NCBI GenBank assembly: GCA_029961685.1
Contig: JARWKL010000016.1
Coordinates: 15,196,157 to 15,260,156 of the forward strand
Source of the DNA: Aristolochia californica
Lineage: Eukaryota; Streptophyta; Magnoliopsida; Piperales; Aristolochiaceae
Direction: 5' to 3'
Length of the DNA: 64,000 nucleotides
Numbering within the stretch: position 1 is the stretch's first letter; every line of letters starts with the position of its first letter. The translations under genes and the position numbers were made by a program. The notes beneath the pieces are model-generated. The model was not told where the DNA came from, did not search any database, and saw nothing but the letters and a program-made list of their open reading frames with translations. This document shows, in pieces, positions 25,001 through 37,000 of this stretch.

Positions 25001-28000
25001 GAGGGTTCGAACCCTGGCCTTTATTTCATTTGGATGATTGGCAAAAAGGGTCGGAAACCAGATTCCATAAATTATAACGTGGAGATGATGTTCAACTTCA
25101 TCTTAGTCATCAAGATGACTTGAAGTCTGGCGCTCCACTAACGACATCAGGAGATGAACTAAGTAATGCGGCCGAAGTTCATCTCTTCCGTCAAGTTGAC
25201 TAACCCCCCCAAAGTGTTGAACTCAATAATAAGAGTGTATCAGAGGCTGGTTGGCAAGCTTATATATGCTACGGTAACTCGCCCAGGTATCTCTTTTGCA
25301 GTCAGTGTGGTGAATCAATTTATGGAGTGCCCATGAAAATTCATTTGGAATTTGCATAGAAAATTTTAAAATATTTGAAAGGATTACCTGAAAATGCTCT
25401 CTTTTTTAGGCTTAGTGGTCACAGGAAAATTGAAGCTTTTTCTAATGCTGACTATGCGGGTTCTAAACTAGATAGGAAGTCCACTATTGGATATTGTATG
25501 TTTGTAGGCGCAAATTTGATAAGATGGAAAAGTAAGAAACAAAATGTTGTAGCTCGGTCCAGTGCTAAAGTAGAGTATAGATCTCACACTGTTAGTGAAA
25601 TGATATAGGTGAGGTCATTGTTACAAGAGTTGAGATTTTATCAGGATGAGCCCATGACTATATTTTGTGACTATCGAGCAGCAATATTATTGCCAGAAAT
25701 CTAGTGTTTCATGAGAGGAAGAAACGCATAGAGGTGGATTGTTATTTTATTCAAGATGCTATAATAAAGAAAAAAGTAGTCACCATATATGTTCGTTCTG
25801 GAGATCAACTTGGAGATATGTCACTAAGACTTTGGGAAAATGAGAAATTATGATATTCTACAACAAGTTGGGCTTTTGGACATATATGTTCCAAGTTGAG
25901 GGGGAGTGTTAGAAACTCTATTGAGGGGTATTTTGGTCATTTTACATCATCATATGTTACAGATTTCATGTCATCTTACTCTACATGTTTTATTATGTTG
26001 TAGACTGGATTTCATCTTTTTTGACTTTGTAGAATGGGAGATATGAGTTAAGTGGTTAAAATGTATAAGGGGCAATATTGTAAATGTACGAAACCCACTT
26101 ATCAAACAGGGAAGGCCAGGCGAGCACGACTCTCAACGAGACTCAGTTTTTCACTTCTCTCATCTCCTCTCCCTCTCTTCTCAATTTTTCTCTTTTCTCT
26201 TTTCTCTTCACTTTTTTCAGTTACATTTTTAGAAATAGTGGTATGATAATCCTTGAATGAAATTTTTGAGGAACCCTCAAATAGAATTTTTTGCACGGTG
26301 CTTCAATGTCATGCTGTCTTTTCTTGATTTATTTTAGCTCATTTTCAGCTCTTATGCGTGTTATTTTGGCATTTTAATGCTGTTTTCTTTGGATTTTCTG
26401 TTTTTGTTCATTTTTTTTCATAGGATATGTACAAAAAGGCTGCAGAGTTCTGGGCAGAATTACGTGTTGAACTACTGTCTGCAAGTGCATTTCTCTTTGA
26501 AGAAAAAACAAGTTCTAGTAACCTATGGCGATTGTACTGGGCAAGCCACCAGGTACAACATCTTTCAGTTTGCTCCATTTATTGAACTTTAGAATTGACT
26601 GTCCCTCTCTTGTATATTTATTATTCCACAGCGATTCTTTAGACACATATGCATGTCAGCAAAGGTTCCTGCAGCTGTGAGGCTGGCTAAGCAAGCACTA
26701 ATGGAAAATAAATGCGTTGTTATTGGTCTTCAAAGCACAGGAGAGGCTCGAACTGAGGAAGCTGTGAACAAATATGTATGTTTTTTCTATGGTTTCAATT
26801 TTTCTCTGATCAGACGCTTGTGTGCATCTTTTAGATAGATGATTACTGACCACGTTGACATGAGAGGGAACATCCTTTTCATTTGTGAGAATGATGAGAT
26901 TTCATCCAGAGGAAGGAGAAAGATTACAAGAAGTTACAAATACAAAAGCCAGCAGCATAAGAAAAGACAAACCGTACAGAAGAAAAAATAATCAGTCAAC
27001 TAGGATCAATTGGATAAGTATCGCTCTCAATAAGATGGAGAAGCCAAAAAGTCACCCATCCTATTCACACCTTTGACAGTGTGGGACCGTTCCAATCTAA
27101 GACTTTTGCAAACTGTCATGACTTCATGCACTGACCAAAACCTCCAAGAGCCAATAACCACTAAAGATTAATAGAGGGTCATAATTCTACTTGAAACTTC
27201 TCATACCATAAAGAAAAGCTTGAAACTTTTCATATCATAAAGAAAAGCTTGAAACTCTACCTCTATAGAATAACATACTCCAAAATGAACTAAGTATACT
27301 CGTAAAACCTAGCCCCACTTATTTAGGCTTGAATCACAATATTGTATGCTAAATTCATAAAAAAAGATTAATTTAAGGAAGTAAATGAAACAAATACAAG
27401 AACATCTAGATACTATAGAGGAAAGAAATGACTTCAAAGTAAGAATTGTCCTCTGTATATTATTTCTTGGCAGAAAAAATTAATTCTATAGTAGGTAGTT
27501 AATCTTCTGGATTCAGCAGAAAACAGGTAACTAGAGTCTGTGCAGACATATGGTTACATCTTTCGAAAAAAAAACACCTTAAAACAGAACTAGAAGATGA
27601 GCTTCACTCAGGTTAATCAGCAAACACCTTCACAGCATCCAGAAACAGCAGAACATAAATACATGAGTATTGTGCAGACAGTACCAGGTAGAGAGGGCAG
27701 TCAGTAGAAGATACTTCATAGAGAGGGCAGTCAGTAGAAGATTTCATAGAGAGGGCAGTCAGTAGAAGATTCTCACTCAGAGATGGGTGATAAGCATTCA
27801 ATCCATCACCTGAGGATGATAGGATAGGAAAAAGAGGGATTTTTGAGAGCTGCGACAATGATTTACAGTCTTTTTTTGTTAGAGATGAATCTGGAAAAGA
27901 AAATACTGAAGAAGAAGAGGAAAAGAAGAAAGACAAGTCAGATAACACCTGTTTCAGTCTCTCAGAGCTCTGATACCATAAAGAATTGAAAGCATGGAGT

Positions 28001-31000
28001 GGAAAAGTCACAAAGAGCAAATGAAAGAGTCTCTTACTATTTTATTAACTGTTGAGATTAGGATCAAATAGTTGACCCCTCTCTCTTATAAAACCACTTA
28101 CTGGACTAATTAGTTTGTTGTATTGGAGCTCTACTACTTGGGGGTAATTAGTCACTTCAGACTAATTAGTCTGAAGAGACTGAAGTCTATTGCCTTTACC
28201 TCCTCAATGTCCTTGATGTCACTTCCTGATAAAATAATATCATCCATATACACCAGTAGTATATGAGATGACCGTTTCATAACAAAGAGATAGTGGTCAT
28301 ACTGACTCCAAGAGAATCCGAATGACATTACCACCTCCCTCAACATACAAGATTCCCCTTGAGCAACATACCCAGGAGGTTGCTCCATATAGACATCTTC
28401 CTCTTAGTCACCATACAAGGATGCATTTTAATATACACCTGATTAACAACTATAGATACCAGAATACATACTGACAATCTGGCTATTGGCAAGAAAGATT
28501 CAAACATATTGATGCTATAGGTGTGTATTCGTTGGCAACCTACCGAGCCTTATATCTCTCAATGGAACCATCTGCTTTGTATGTTACAGTTTATATCCAA
28601 CGACATCCAACAAAAGTAGCACAAGGAGACACATCATATAAAGTCCACGTACTTCGGTCACATGTAAAGCCTCCATCTCAATATCCATAGTCTACTTCCA
28701 GTGAGGAAACAGGAGAACATCCTGTATAGAACTAGGAATGGCTTAGGAAGACAAGGACAAATCAAACTGTTTGTACTGGTACAGACAAAGAATCAAAAGA
28801 TACCTTTTTGAAGAGCAATGGAAGATGCAAATTAGTTACCTTAGGATCTGTAAGTGAAGAGGATTCTGGAACAGGCAAGAGGGAGGGAACTGGAGTTTGG
28901 TCATGTGTTGCATATCTTCGTTGATATACCTGCAAGGCTTTTCTGCAGAAATAGTCTGTGAGGGACTAGGAGCATCTTCCATAAGAGTGGGAGCAAATAT
29001 TTCTGGACCTGTAAAAAGTTGAGCAACATGTGCAGTAACCAAAGAAAAAAGGTAACATCTTCAAAAATGTCACATTAGCAGATACAAATGTCTTCCTAGT
29101 GGAAGAATAAAAATATCTGTATCCCTTCTATGCCCGAGAATACCTAGAAAGACACATTTGATTGCTTGAAGAGAGAGTTTATCTGTGGAAGAACCAAACA
29201 CATGGGCAAAACATGCGCACCCAAAAATACGAGGAGATAAAGAGATCAAACTAGCAGAAGGCATTAACACTTGGATCAAGAACATAGAAGACATCCTATT
29301 GATAAGGAAACATGCAGTAAGTACTGCCTCACCCCAATATGACTTAGGAACATTTATATGAATAAGCATCATCCCTTCAACTTCTAAAAGATGGTGGCTC
29401 TTATGTTCAATTGCCCCATTTTATTGAGGAGTAAATACACATGATGACTAGGGGATGATGCCATGACTCTGACAGAAATGAAATTTTTTTTGATTCATAT
29501 AAGTTTCAAACCATTGTCAGTGTGAATAACTCACAAAAAAAAAAGCATCAAACTGGGTCTTGATTACATTATAAAATTTTTGGAACACATAAAAAACTTT
29601 AGACTTCTCTTTTAGGAGATACAACCAGGTAACACAACTAAAGTCAATTAATAAAAGAAACAAAGTACTTATAACCAAAGACTCTGGACAAGGGATAGGG
29701 TCCCCATACATCTGAGTTAATAATTTCAAACAAACTATCACTCTTCATTTGGCTTAAGGAAAGCGTGGTCCTATGGTGCTTGCCCCCAGTTGATAGGGTT
29801 CATACTGAAATGATAAATTTAGAGGGAAAATCAAGAAATAGTTGAAATAACTTTGTTGGAGAAGGATGTACTAACCGTAGGCGCCACTGGAAGGGCGAGA
29901 CTGCAGCATGAAGGGCATGTGTGGGAAGTTGTGGCTTGCTTTCCTGAGTTGACTTGCCAAGTCGTAAAACCATGGTTGATGGGCAAATATAAAGGTTCAC
30001 AAGGTTTTTTTAGCCAGTAACCCTTAAGATTGGTGGCCAGGTTAAATATTCTGATATGTAGGTTAGTATTCTAATATAAAAAAGGATTAAACTTGAAACA
30101 TCAATGGGCAAGGTAATGGGATGTAAAATGAACCCAAGTAAGGCATAAATACACATCAACCAAAAGCAGCCCCAGCCCATTGAAATAAAAACAATGATAG
30201 AAATAAAACCACGTAAATCCAAAAACTAAATTTTCTAATTTGCTCAATAGGACAAGTGCAAAGTCAAAATTTGGGTCAAATGTTTCTTTTTCTTCATTGA
30301 GTAGACTTTAAATGCATGATTCTATCCTCAACAGTCCATACTTTCATTCCAGATGATTATGTCCCTCAACTGTTTTCCGTTCAAATGTGTGGGCTGAGTT
30401 GTAATGGTCAATTTGTCATGTTCTACAATGAACTACACAGAGTGGTGGCTGGATTTGTAGCAAGTATTTTCAGTGGTTTATCACATGGTTATCTGAGGCT
30501 GTAGTTATTGCTTTTTTGGCAAAATGTATTAGAAGTGGAGGTTCCTCATTTGGCTTAGTAGAAGATGAATCAGCTAGCGGAGGACTTAGAAATGGCAAGT
30601 CAGGCAATGCTTCTATAAGTTTTTTTGAGTAACCAATATCACTGCAGTGAATCTTGTTGTCATCCAATGTCGGGCAGTTTGATGGATTGGTTTTGGTTGC
30701 ATAAGCTTGAATACCACTATCTAATTTATATTGCTTTTACCTGTTTTACTTACTGCAACTATATTGTACTGTCAAGTTCTTTCATCTCAGGCTTACTCAT
30801 TCTCCTTAGCCTAATAAACAATTACATTGTTTTGTGCCTTGCAACAGGGTCTTGAAATGGATGATTTTGTTTCGGGTCCTCGAGAGCTTCTGCTAAAACT
30901 GGTGGAAGAAAATTATCCTCTGCCTCCAAAGCCAGAATCTGTCTCAGGTATATATAGGGTATGCACCTGTAAGTTTGCATGGTTTGAGTCCAGCTTTCTA

Positions 31001-34000
31001 CCTTAAACTTTAAACTGGCTTTCTTATAACATGGTTGTAGGAGAGGAAGGTGTTAAGGAGCTGCAAAGAAAGAGGCACTCTGCAAGTTCTGGTGTTTCTT
31101 ATAGAGGAAGAGTGAGGAAAGTTGCAAAATGGAACAATGCAAGTGATGAAGAAAGTCATGAGGACTCTCTTAGTGAGTTTCTAAATCCTTTGTTACCAAA
31201 ATAATGAATAGATAGGTACTAATATCAGTTTGGAGAAAACAAAATGCATTTTTTTTATGAACTTGTTATCCTAACCTCATTGTTTTAGGCAGCAAAAAGC
31301 AGAAATACTGTACAAAGCCTTTTGCAGGGATGGATCTTGGTGTCACAAAGGAAAGCAATTTAAAAATCAATCCACAACATCAGTTAGTGTATATGTTTAA
31401 TAAACAATTGCTTGCTAATAACATGCAGTTTTTCAGTATGAGTTTCAAGACGAGAGGAATGCCTGAAAGACTGAGTCTTTCTGGGATTTAATCTGTTGCT
31501 GGTGTTTTACAGGTGCTAAGTAGAAGTTAAGCTTGAAAACTCTTATCACATGGCAATTTTGTTACCGCTAGTGATGACCTTCCATTTTAGAGAGCACATC
31601 AGTAAATTTCCTCAGCAAGTTTTTATAAACAACAAAATTATTAAAATATTGAATCTATATTAGGGGTGTAAACAGATTTGAATATCATCTGGATTTGAAT
31701 CTGAAATTTTGGATATGTCTGAAATCATGGATCCATTGGATTTTAACCAGATATCCAATTAAATATCCGTTGTAGTTCCAAAGCGGAACTGGAATTAAGA
31801 TATTTGGATCTGGTTAGTGTCTGGATCCCAGAATCTTCCTTTGTTACCATCTGTAAAATTTTTCATTCCCCAAAGTTTTAAATTTTGAATTTTTTATCTC
31901 GCTCTCTTTCAGTAGTTTTTAGATTCAGGGAATCTTTACCCAGCTGGTAGCAGTCTTTTCCTCTTTTACTTTCCTCTTTTTTAGCTTGACGATTGGGCTT
32001 CCAACAAAAGTTTTTTTTCCAGTCCATCAGAAAGATTGTCTTCTCTATGTTCTCCCTATCTTCCTAGCAGGAGTCTTCTCTCATCTCATATCTGTTCTAT
32101 CATCCAAATCGACTACCAGTGAAGCCAAAAAAGCGAGTAAGGGGGTTGAAGCGTTTGATGTCTTATTCTTGTTTTTCTCTCTCTGAGTGACTGAGTCTTC
32201 CTTTTTCCCAGATCAGTTGTGATCCTGAAGGACATCTGCTGTTGATTTCATATTATAGTTTCAAATAACAGAGATGGATTCAAACAGAATCTATCATCTT
32301 TATCCTTCTAAACTCACGATTTCACCATCTTTGATTATTTTTAATAAAATTAAACAAGTCTCTGAACTTTGAGATTTTTAAAAATTTTAAAATTTAAAAT
32401 TAAATTTTTTTTTGCTTGTTTTTGGGTTCAAATAATATCCGAATTCAGATATACTTACATCATTCTCAAAAAAAAAAAAAAAAAATATGTATTCAGAAAT
32501 TATCCGACGGACCCGCTTTTGAATTTACATTGGTCAGATAGTCTAGATATCTTTTGGATTCCGGATATTCAAATATCTAAAAGGGATCTGATCAGAAAGT
32601 GGTGTATCTGGTCCATATCTGATCTGTTTCGAGCTTCAATGTAAATACTTGGGGCTTGATTCTGTACTTCAACAGTAAGAAATTTTATTCCATACCTTTG
32701 TACTTTCTCTATACAAGGTTCACCATAATGGCTCAACTGCTTCATCAGATATCTGGAAATCCAAAATGGTTAAGGCTAATTGAATATGCCTGTACTAGAA
32801 CTATAGTAGGACCTCGTAGTTTTATTTTATATTACCTGATGAGCTGATAGATATTCAAAGTTGGTGAACAATGGTTGTATCCCTTTGTAATTGAAGTATT
32901 AAGGAATCCGAGTGCCGATAAGTTGGAGTGCTGATTATAAATTATGTTGGATTTTTGCCTTGTGAATTCCTCTCATTAAACATCATGTTACTTGAGCGTT
33001 CATGAGGTATAGGATTATCAAGATAGTTTTTTGTCACTTAACCACATGAGTTTATTAGCTAAGTTCGCTAAAGCACCCACTTAGTAAATGGAGTTAATCA
33101 ATTGAAATCTCAGTAAAGCAATTTTTACATATATGTATGCAGTTGTAAAAGAATTATTGCTCGAAGAGCTAATTTTCAAATTCGAAGTCTTGAGTCTGGA
33201 CTGGATTCGTCCATATTGTGTATTAAATGATAGTCCTCTTACAATTAGATCTGAGTTAGATTTAACCAAATCTGTTCTTTTATCTCCTTAATGTGTATAT
33301 TTTGTCCCTTTTATCTGCAATTCTCTGCTCAGTAGAGATTTTTAAGTTAAGAAGGGTGCATTGGATTTTGGAAGTTGTATTAGTACTCAAAATAGTAGTT
33401 GCTTGAATGATGATGAAATTTTTTAAAATTTGGAAGTCACAGGAGGCTGCTCCCTGTCTCAAACTGAACTTTGATTCTTTAGATTTCCTGGACCAGTTGG
33501 TTTTTGTGATCCTGTTGAGGCTGAGATTAATGCACTGAGGAGCTAAGCTCTTCTGTCAGAATTTTTCCAGTTCTCTTATCATTGAAGAAGATTCGATGTA
33601 ATTAGTTGGTTTGCAAAGAACTCAGCATCCCCCTCCTCCTGTCCTCCTCCCGCTCCCTCCCTCCTCTCCCTGGAAGCTCAGGGATTTCTTTGTTGAGATA
33701 ATAGAAATCTGCTTTCCTATACAAGTCAGTAGGTGGCAGACTCTTCTTGAGGTCAATGCATTTCCGATATATTGGGAAAAGGAGTTTCCATACAGTCCCT
33801 TGTAATAAATTCAAGCTGCTTAGTGCCAAGAAGTGAATTATGTGTTCATTTACCCGTCACCTAAAATTAGACTCTCAGTTTCCTTTAGAAAATTTTGAGA
33901 CCGCCAATGAATGAGCACCTGTATACTTCAGTGACTGGACTTCATTCTTCACCTTCCAGCTTGATTTTTTTCAGTTGTAGTTTTCCAAGTCTTCTCTTCC

Positions 34001-37000
34001 GAATATTTATTGGGCAAGTTTGACTGAAAAATGTAGGTGAGTCTGATCAGGAATCAACGGAGTCTGATGATGAATTTCAAATCTGTGATATTTGCCATAA
34101 TGAAGGGGTAACTATATTACATTATACTGTTTTAAAAAAAAAATCCTCTAAAAAATTGTTTGCGTGCTGCTATGTTGCCCATATTGTCTCATTTACATTA
34201 ATTGTACAGGAGAGGAAGAAGTTGCTTCACTGCTCCTGTTGTGGTCAACTATTCCACCCTGCATGTTTGGATCCCCCTTTAGTAGATTTGCCAGGTGATG
34301 ACTGGTCATGCCCTTCATGCAAGGTGCAGACAGAGGAATATCTGCAAGCACAACATGTCTATATGACTGAACTCTTGAAAAGGTCTCACTGAAATATAAG
34401 ATGCTGCCCTTATATTAGTTTACTCTTGTATCTACTTCTGAATGCTGACTGGTTAAAATTAATGTGATTCATAGGTATGAAGCTGCCAGGGAGCGTAAAT
34501 CTAAAATTGTGGAGATAATACGTTCTTTGGATCTCCCTAACAATCCCTTGGATGATCTTATCGATCAGGTGTTGAAGCTTGTCTTTGCTAATTGTATACC
34601 TTTTTGTTTTCTTTGCTGATTGTAAACCTATTTGTTCTTGAAAATGGCTGATGTGAATGGGTAGATTCAAGAATATTAAAGCCTTTTTATACTTGAATAT
34701 TTAGTAATTGTCACTGGACAAAGAAGAATGCATTTACAGCGAGTAAAGGTCTCATATTCACAGGGAATGCATTTATATTTTTGGAAAAGGGTGCTTTTCA
34801 TATTCAAAGGGAGTATCTTTGATTTTGTGCATTTTAACTGAGTGAACGCAGGGGATTTAATCTATTGGTTTGCAGCTTGGGGGACCTGATAATGTTGCAG
34901 AAATGACTGGGAGGCGGGGTATGCTTGTAAGGGCTTCTAATGGGAAGGGTGTAGTTTATCAGGCAAGGAACACGTGAGTGTGCTCCTTAATGAGTTTTTG
35001 TTTCTTGCCTTAATTGTTTTTTTTATCCAAGAAGAAATGGTCAATATATTACTCATTCCATACCAGAAAAGAAGTTGCCATGGAAATGGTGAACATGAAT
35101 GAGAAACAACTGTTCATGGAAGGTAAAAAATTGGTTGCAATTATTTCTGAAGCTGGTTCAGCTGGTGTTTCCTTGCAAGCGGATAGAAGGGCTTTAAATC
35201 AGGTAACAGTTGATTCTATCTTTACATTATCGATGCATGCCTCTTTTAGCCAGTAAGTCACTTGTCAATGTTTATGGTTATCAGGGTAGCTAGTTTAGTA
35301 AATATGACTAATCTAAGTCTCTCTAGTCTTTCAGCAACTGGATGATTCCAATTGCTTTACTTTATAGATGCTTCATGCGAATGTTTGCTAATTCAGATCA
35401 TAATTGTTGAACTTTGACCTCCTGCAGTGGAGACCTTAGTCTAGCCCGATCAATTCAGATTAGAACCATATAAAAACATTGATATCATGCAGGGATTTGA
35501 TGTGAACAAGGGTGGTGTATTTGGTTGCCCATAACAAATTTTGTGCTTCTGTTGTTCTTTTGTGACTTTTGGATGTCAGAGAAGAAGGGTTCATTTGACT
35601 CTTGAGCTTCCTTGGAGTGCTGACCGGGCAATTCAGCAGTTTGGAAGAACACATCGATCAAATCAAGCCAGTGCACCAGAGTACAGGTTAGCTTCTTACA
35701 TACAGTCTACTGCAGTGTATAGCTCCTTGCAATTTGTTGTTGACACTAGATACTGAGCTGTAAGATTCAAACTATAGACCATATATAACAGAATGGAACT
35801 TGGAACCTCATGCTCTATTAATAGCATCCTCTATTAGGTGTTACTCTCAATCCCACTAACTTGTTATGCCTAGAGAGAGAGGGACTCAAGTACAAGTTAA
35901 AGTACCAAACTATCGTTCTTAGGGAATAGATTTTAACCTTGTTCATTGAAAAAAGAAACGAAAAGCATCCTGTCTAACTTGCTACTTTTACAGTTTGAAT
36001 GCTATAATTTTTTAATTGAGATCAGGTTGAGTAGATTGTGGGGAGACATACTGTCATGCTGTGTGAGGAGATTTTTTCCTTAGGCTTGGTTATTAATTAT
36101 CCAATTGTGGCATTTTTTTGTGGTTTGGTTGGTAATTGTCCTATTATGTCATATTTTTCCACAAAAAATGAAAAAAGAAATATCATCTTCCAGAGATCAG
36201 TTTTTGTGCTGTCTTAAAAATGTTTTGTTGCTTTCACATTTTTCTTTGATTAACCGATCTGGTTCAACATTCTTTCCTTTCTAATATTTTTTCTTTTCTA
36301 ATATAACTGGGTATGTTTATCTCAGGCTTCTTTTTACTAATCTTGGAGGTGAACGCCGGTTTGCCTCTATTGTTGCTAAGAGGCTGGAAATGCTTGGGGC
36401 CTTGACACAGGGTGATCGGAGGTAGACTTTATTTTTGTTGAAATCATCAGGCTATCGTTCATTGTTAATTATTGTATCTGTCGTACAGGGCTGGTCTATC
36501 CTTGAGTGCCTATAATTATGACAGCATTTATGGGAAAAGAGCCTTGATGATGATGTATAGGGGAATAATGGATCAGGTTGATAAGATCTTGTTTGGTGTT
36601 GACATCTTGTAATCCTCTGTAGTTCATGTATTTTATAAATCTACCTCCTTTTGTCCTCTTGTTTTTAGGCTCCTTTCCCTGTTACACCTCCTGGATGTTC
36701 ATCTGAGAAAACTGAAACAATTCAAGATTTCACTGTGAAGGCAAAGGCTGCACTTGTTTCTGTTGGAATCATCAGGGATACAGTCATTGGTAACTTAATC
36801 TTCCTTTTTACATTATGAACTGGGTAAAACTTGACTTGTGGGTTTTTGTTTACTGTTGGCATTCTATAATTGCTTTGGATCAAAGGGTTCTTATCAGTGC
36901 TGCTCTCATTGCTTTAAGTCATGTCCATAAACTTATGATACTCATTCTATGATCTGGGGTGAATCTAATGATGATGATGATCTTTACTAGGCAATGGAAA

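Larger units (their letters stand above)
23348..25210. mobile_element. TIR transposon (family T) with captured gene exon
   Basis: Ends are GGGGGGGTTAGTCAAC and its inverse, GTTGACTAACCCCCCC. Removing it rejoins the copia frame as GATGATCAAAGTGTTGAA, consistent with an AAA target duplication of 3 bp. A 3-bp duplication with G-rich ends would fit PIF/Harbinger- or CACTA-like transposons, but I see no transposase. Subterminal direct repeats of GAACTTCATCTTCATTTC occur near the left end. Related copies lie at 45283-46503 and, partly, at 43650-43959. Confidence 0.75.
13106..26219 (+). mobile_element. Ty1-copia element A, filling an FGT1 intron, with nested insertions
   Basis: The 5' LTR is at 13106-13412 and the 3' LTR at 25907-26219, both TGTTAGAAAC...TTTTTTCA. 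They are flanked by a perfect 5-bp duplication, GTTAC, at 13101-13105 and 26220-26224. The primer site TGGTATCAGAGC directly follows the 5' LTR (13413-13424), and the polypurine tract GTTGAGGGGGAG precedes the 3' LTR. Gag, pre-integrase, integrase, RT and RNase H remnants occur in normal copia order (GAG-INT-RT-RH). About 8 kb of the 13.1 kb is nested elements; its own sequence is about 5.1 kb, normal for the family. Coding frames are broken. Confidence 0.93.
31173..34036. other. FGT1 intron with hAT-like and LINE relics
   Basis: A 2.86-kb intron. It contains the two relics annotated separately; the rest is AT-rich with no exon I trust. Confidence 0.5.

Noticed and set aside
24585..25037. 150-codon plus frame rich in Lys, Arg, Glu
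   Set aside because: Produced by GA-rich low-complexity DNA in which stops are rare; no conserved motif.
31288..31337. Possible extra FGT1 exon ([12 protein letters not shown]) after TGTTTTAG
   Set aside because: The flanking exons join in frame without it (Ser codon across 31172/34037) and no clear donor follows.
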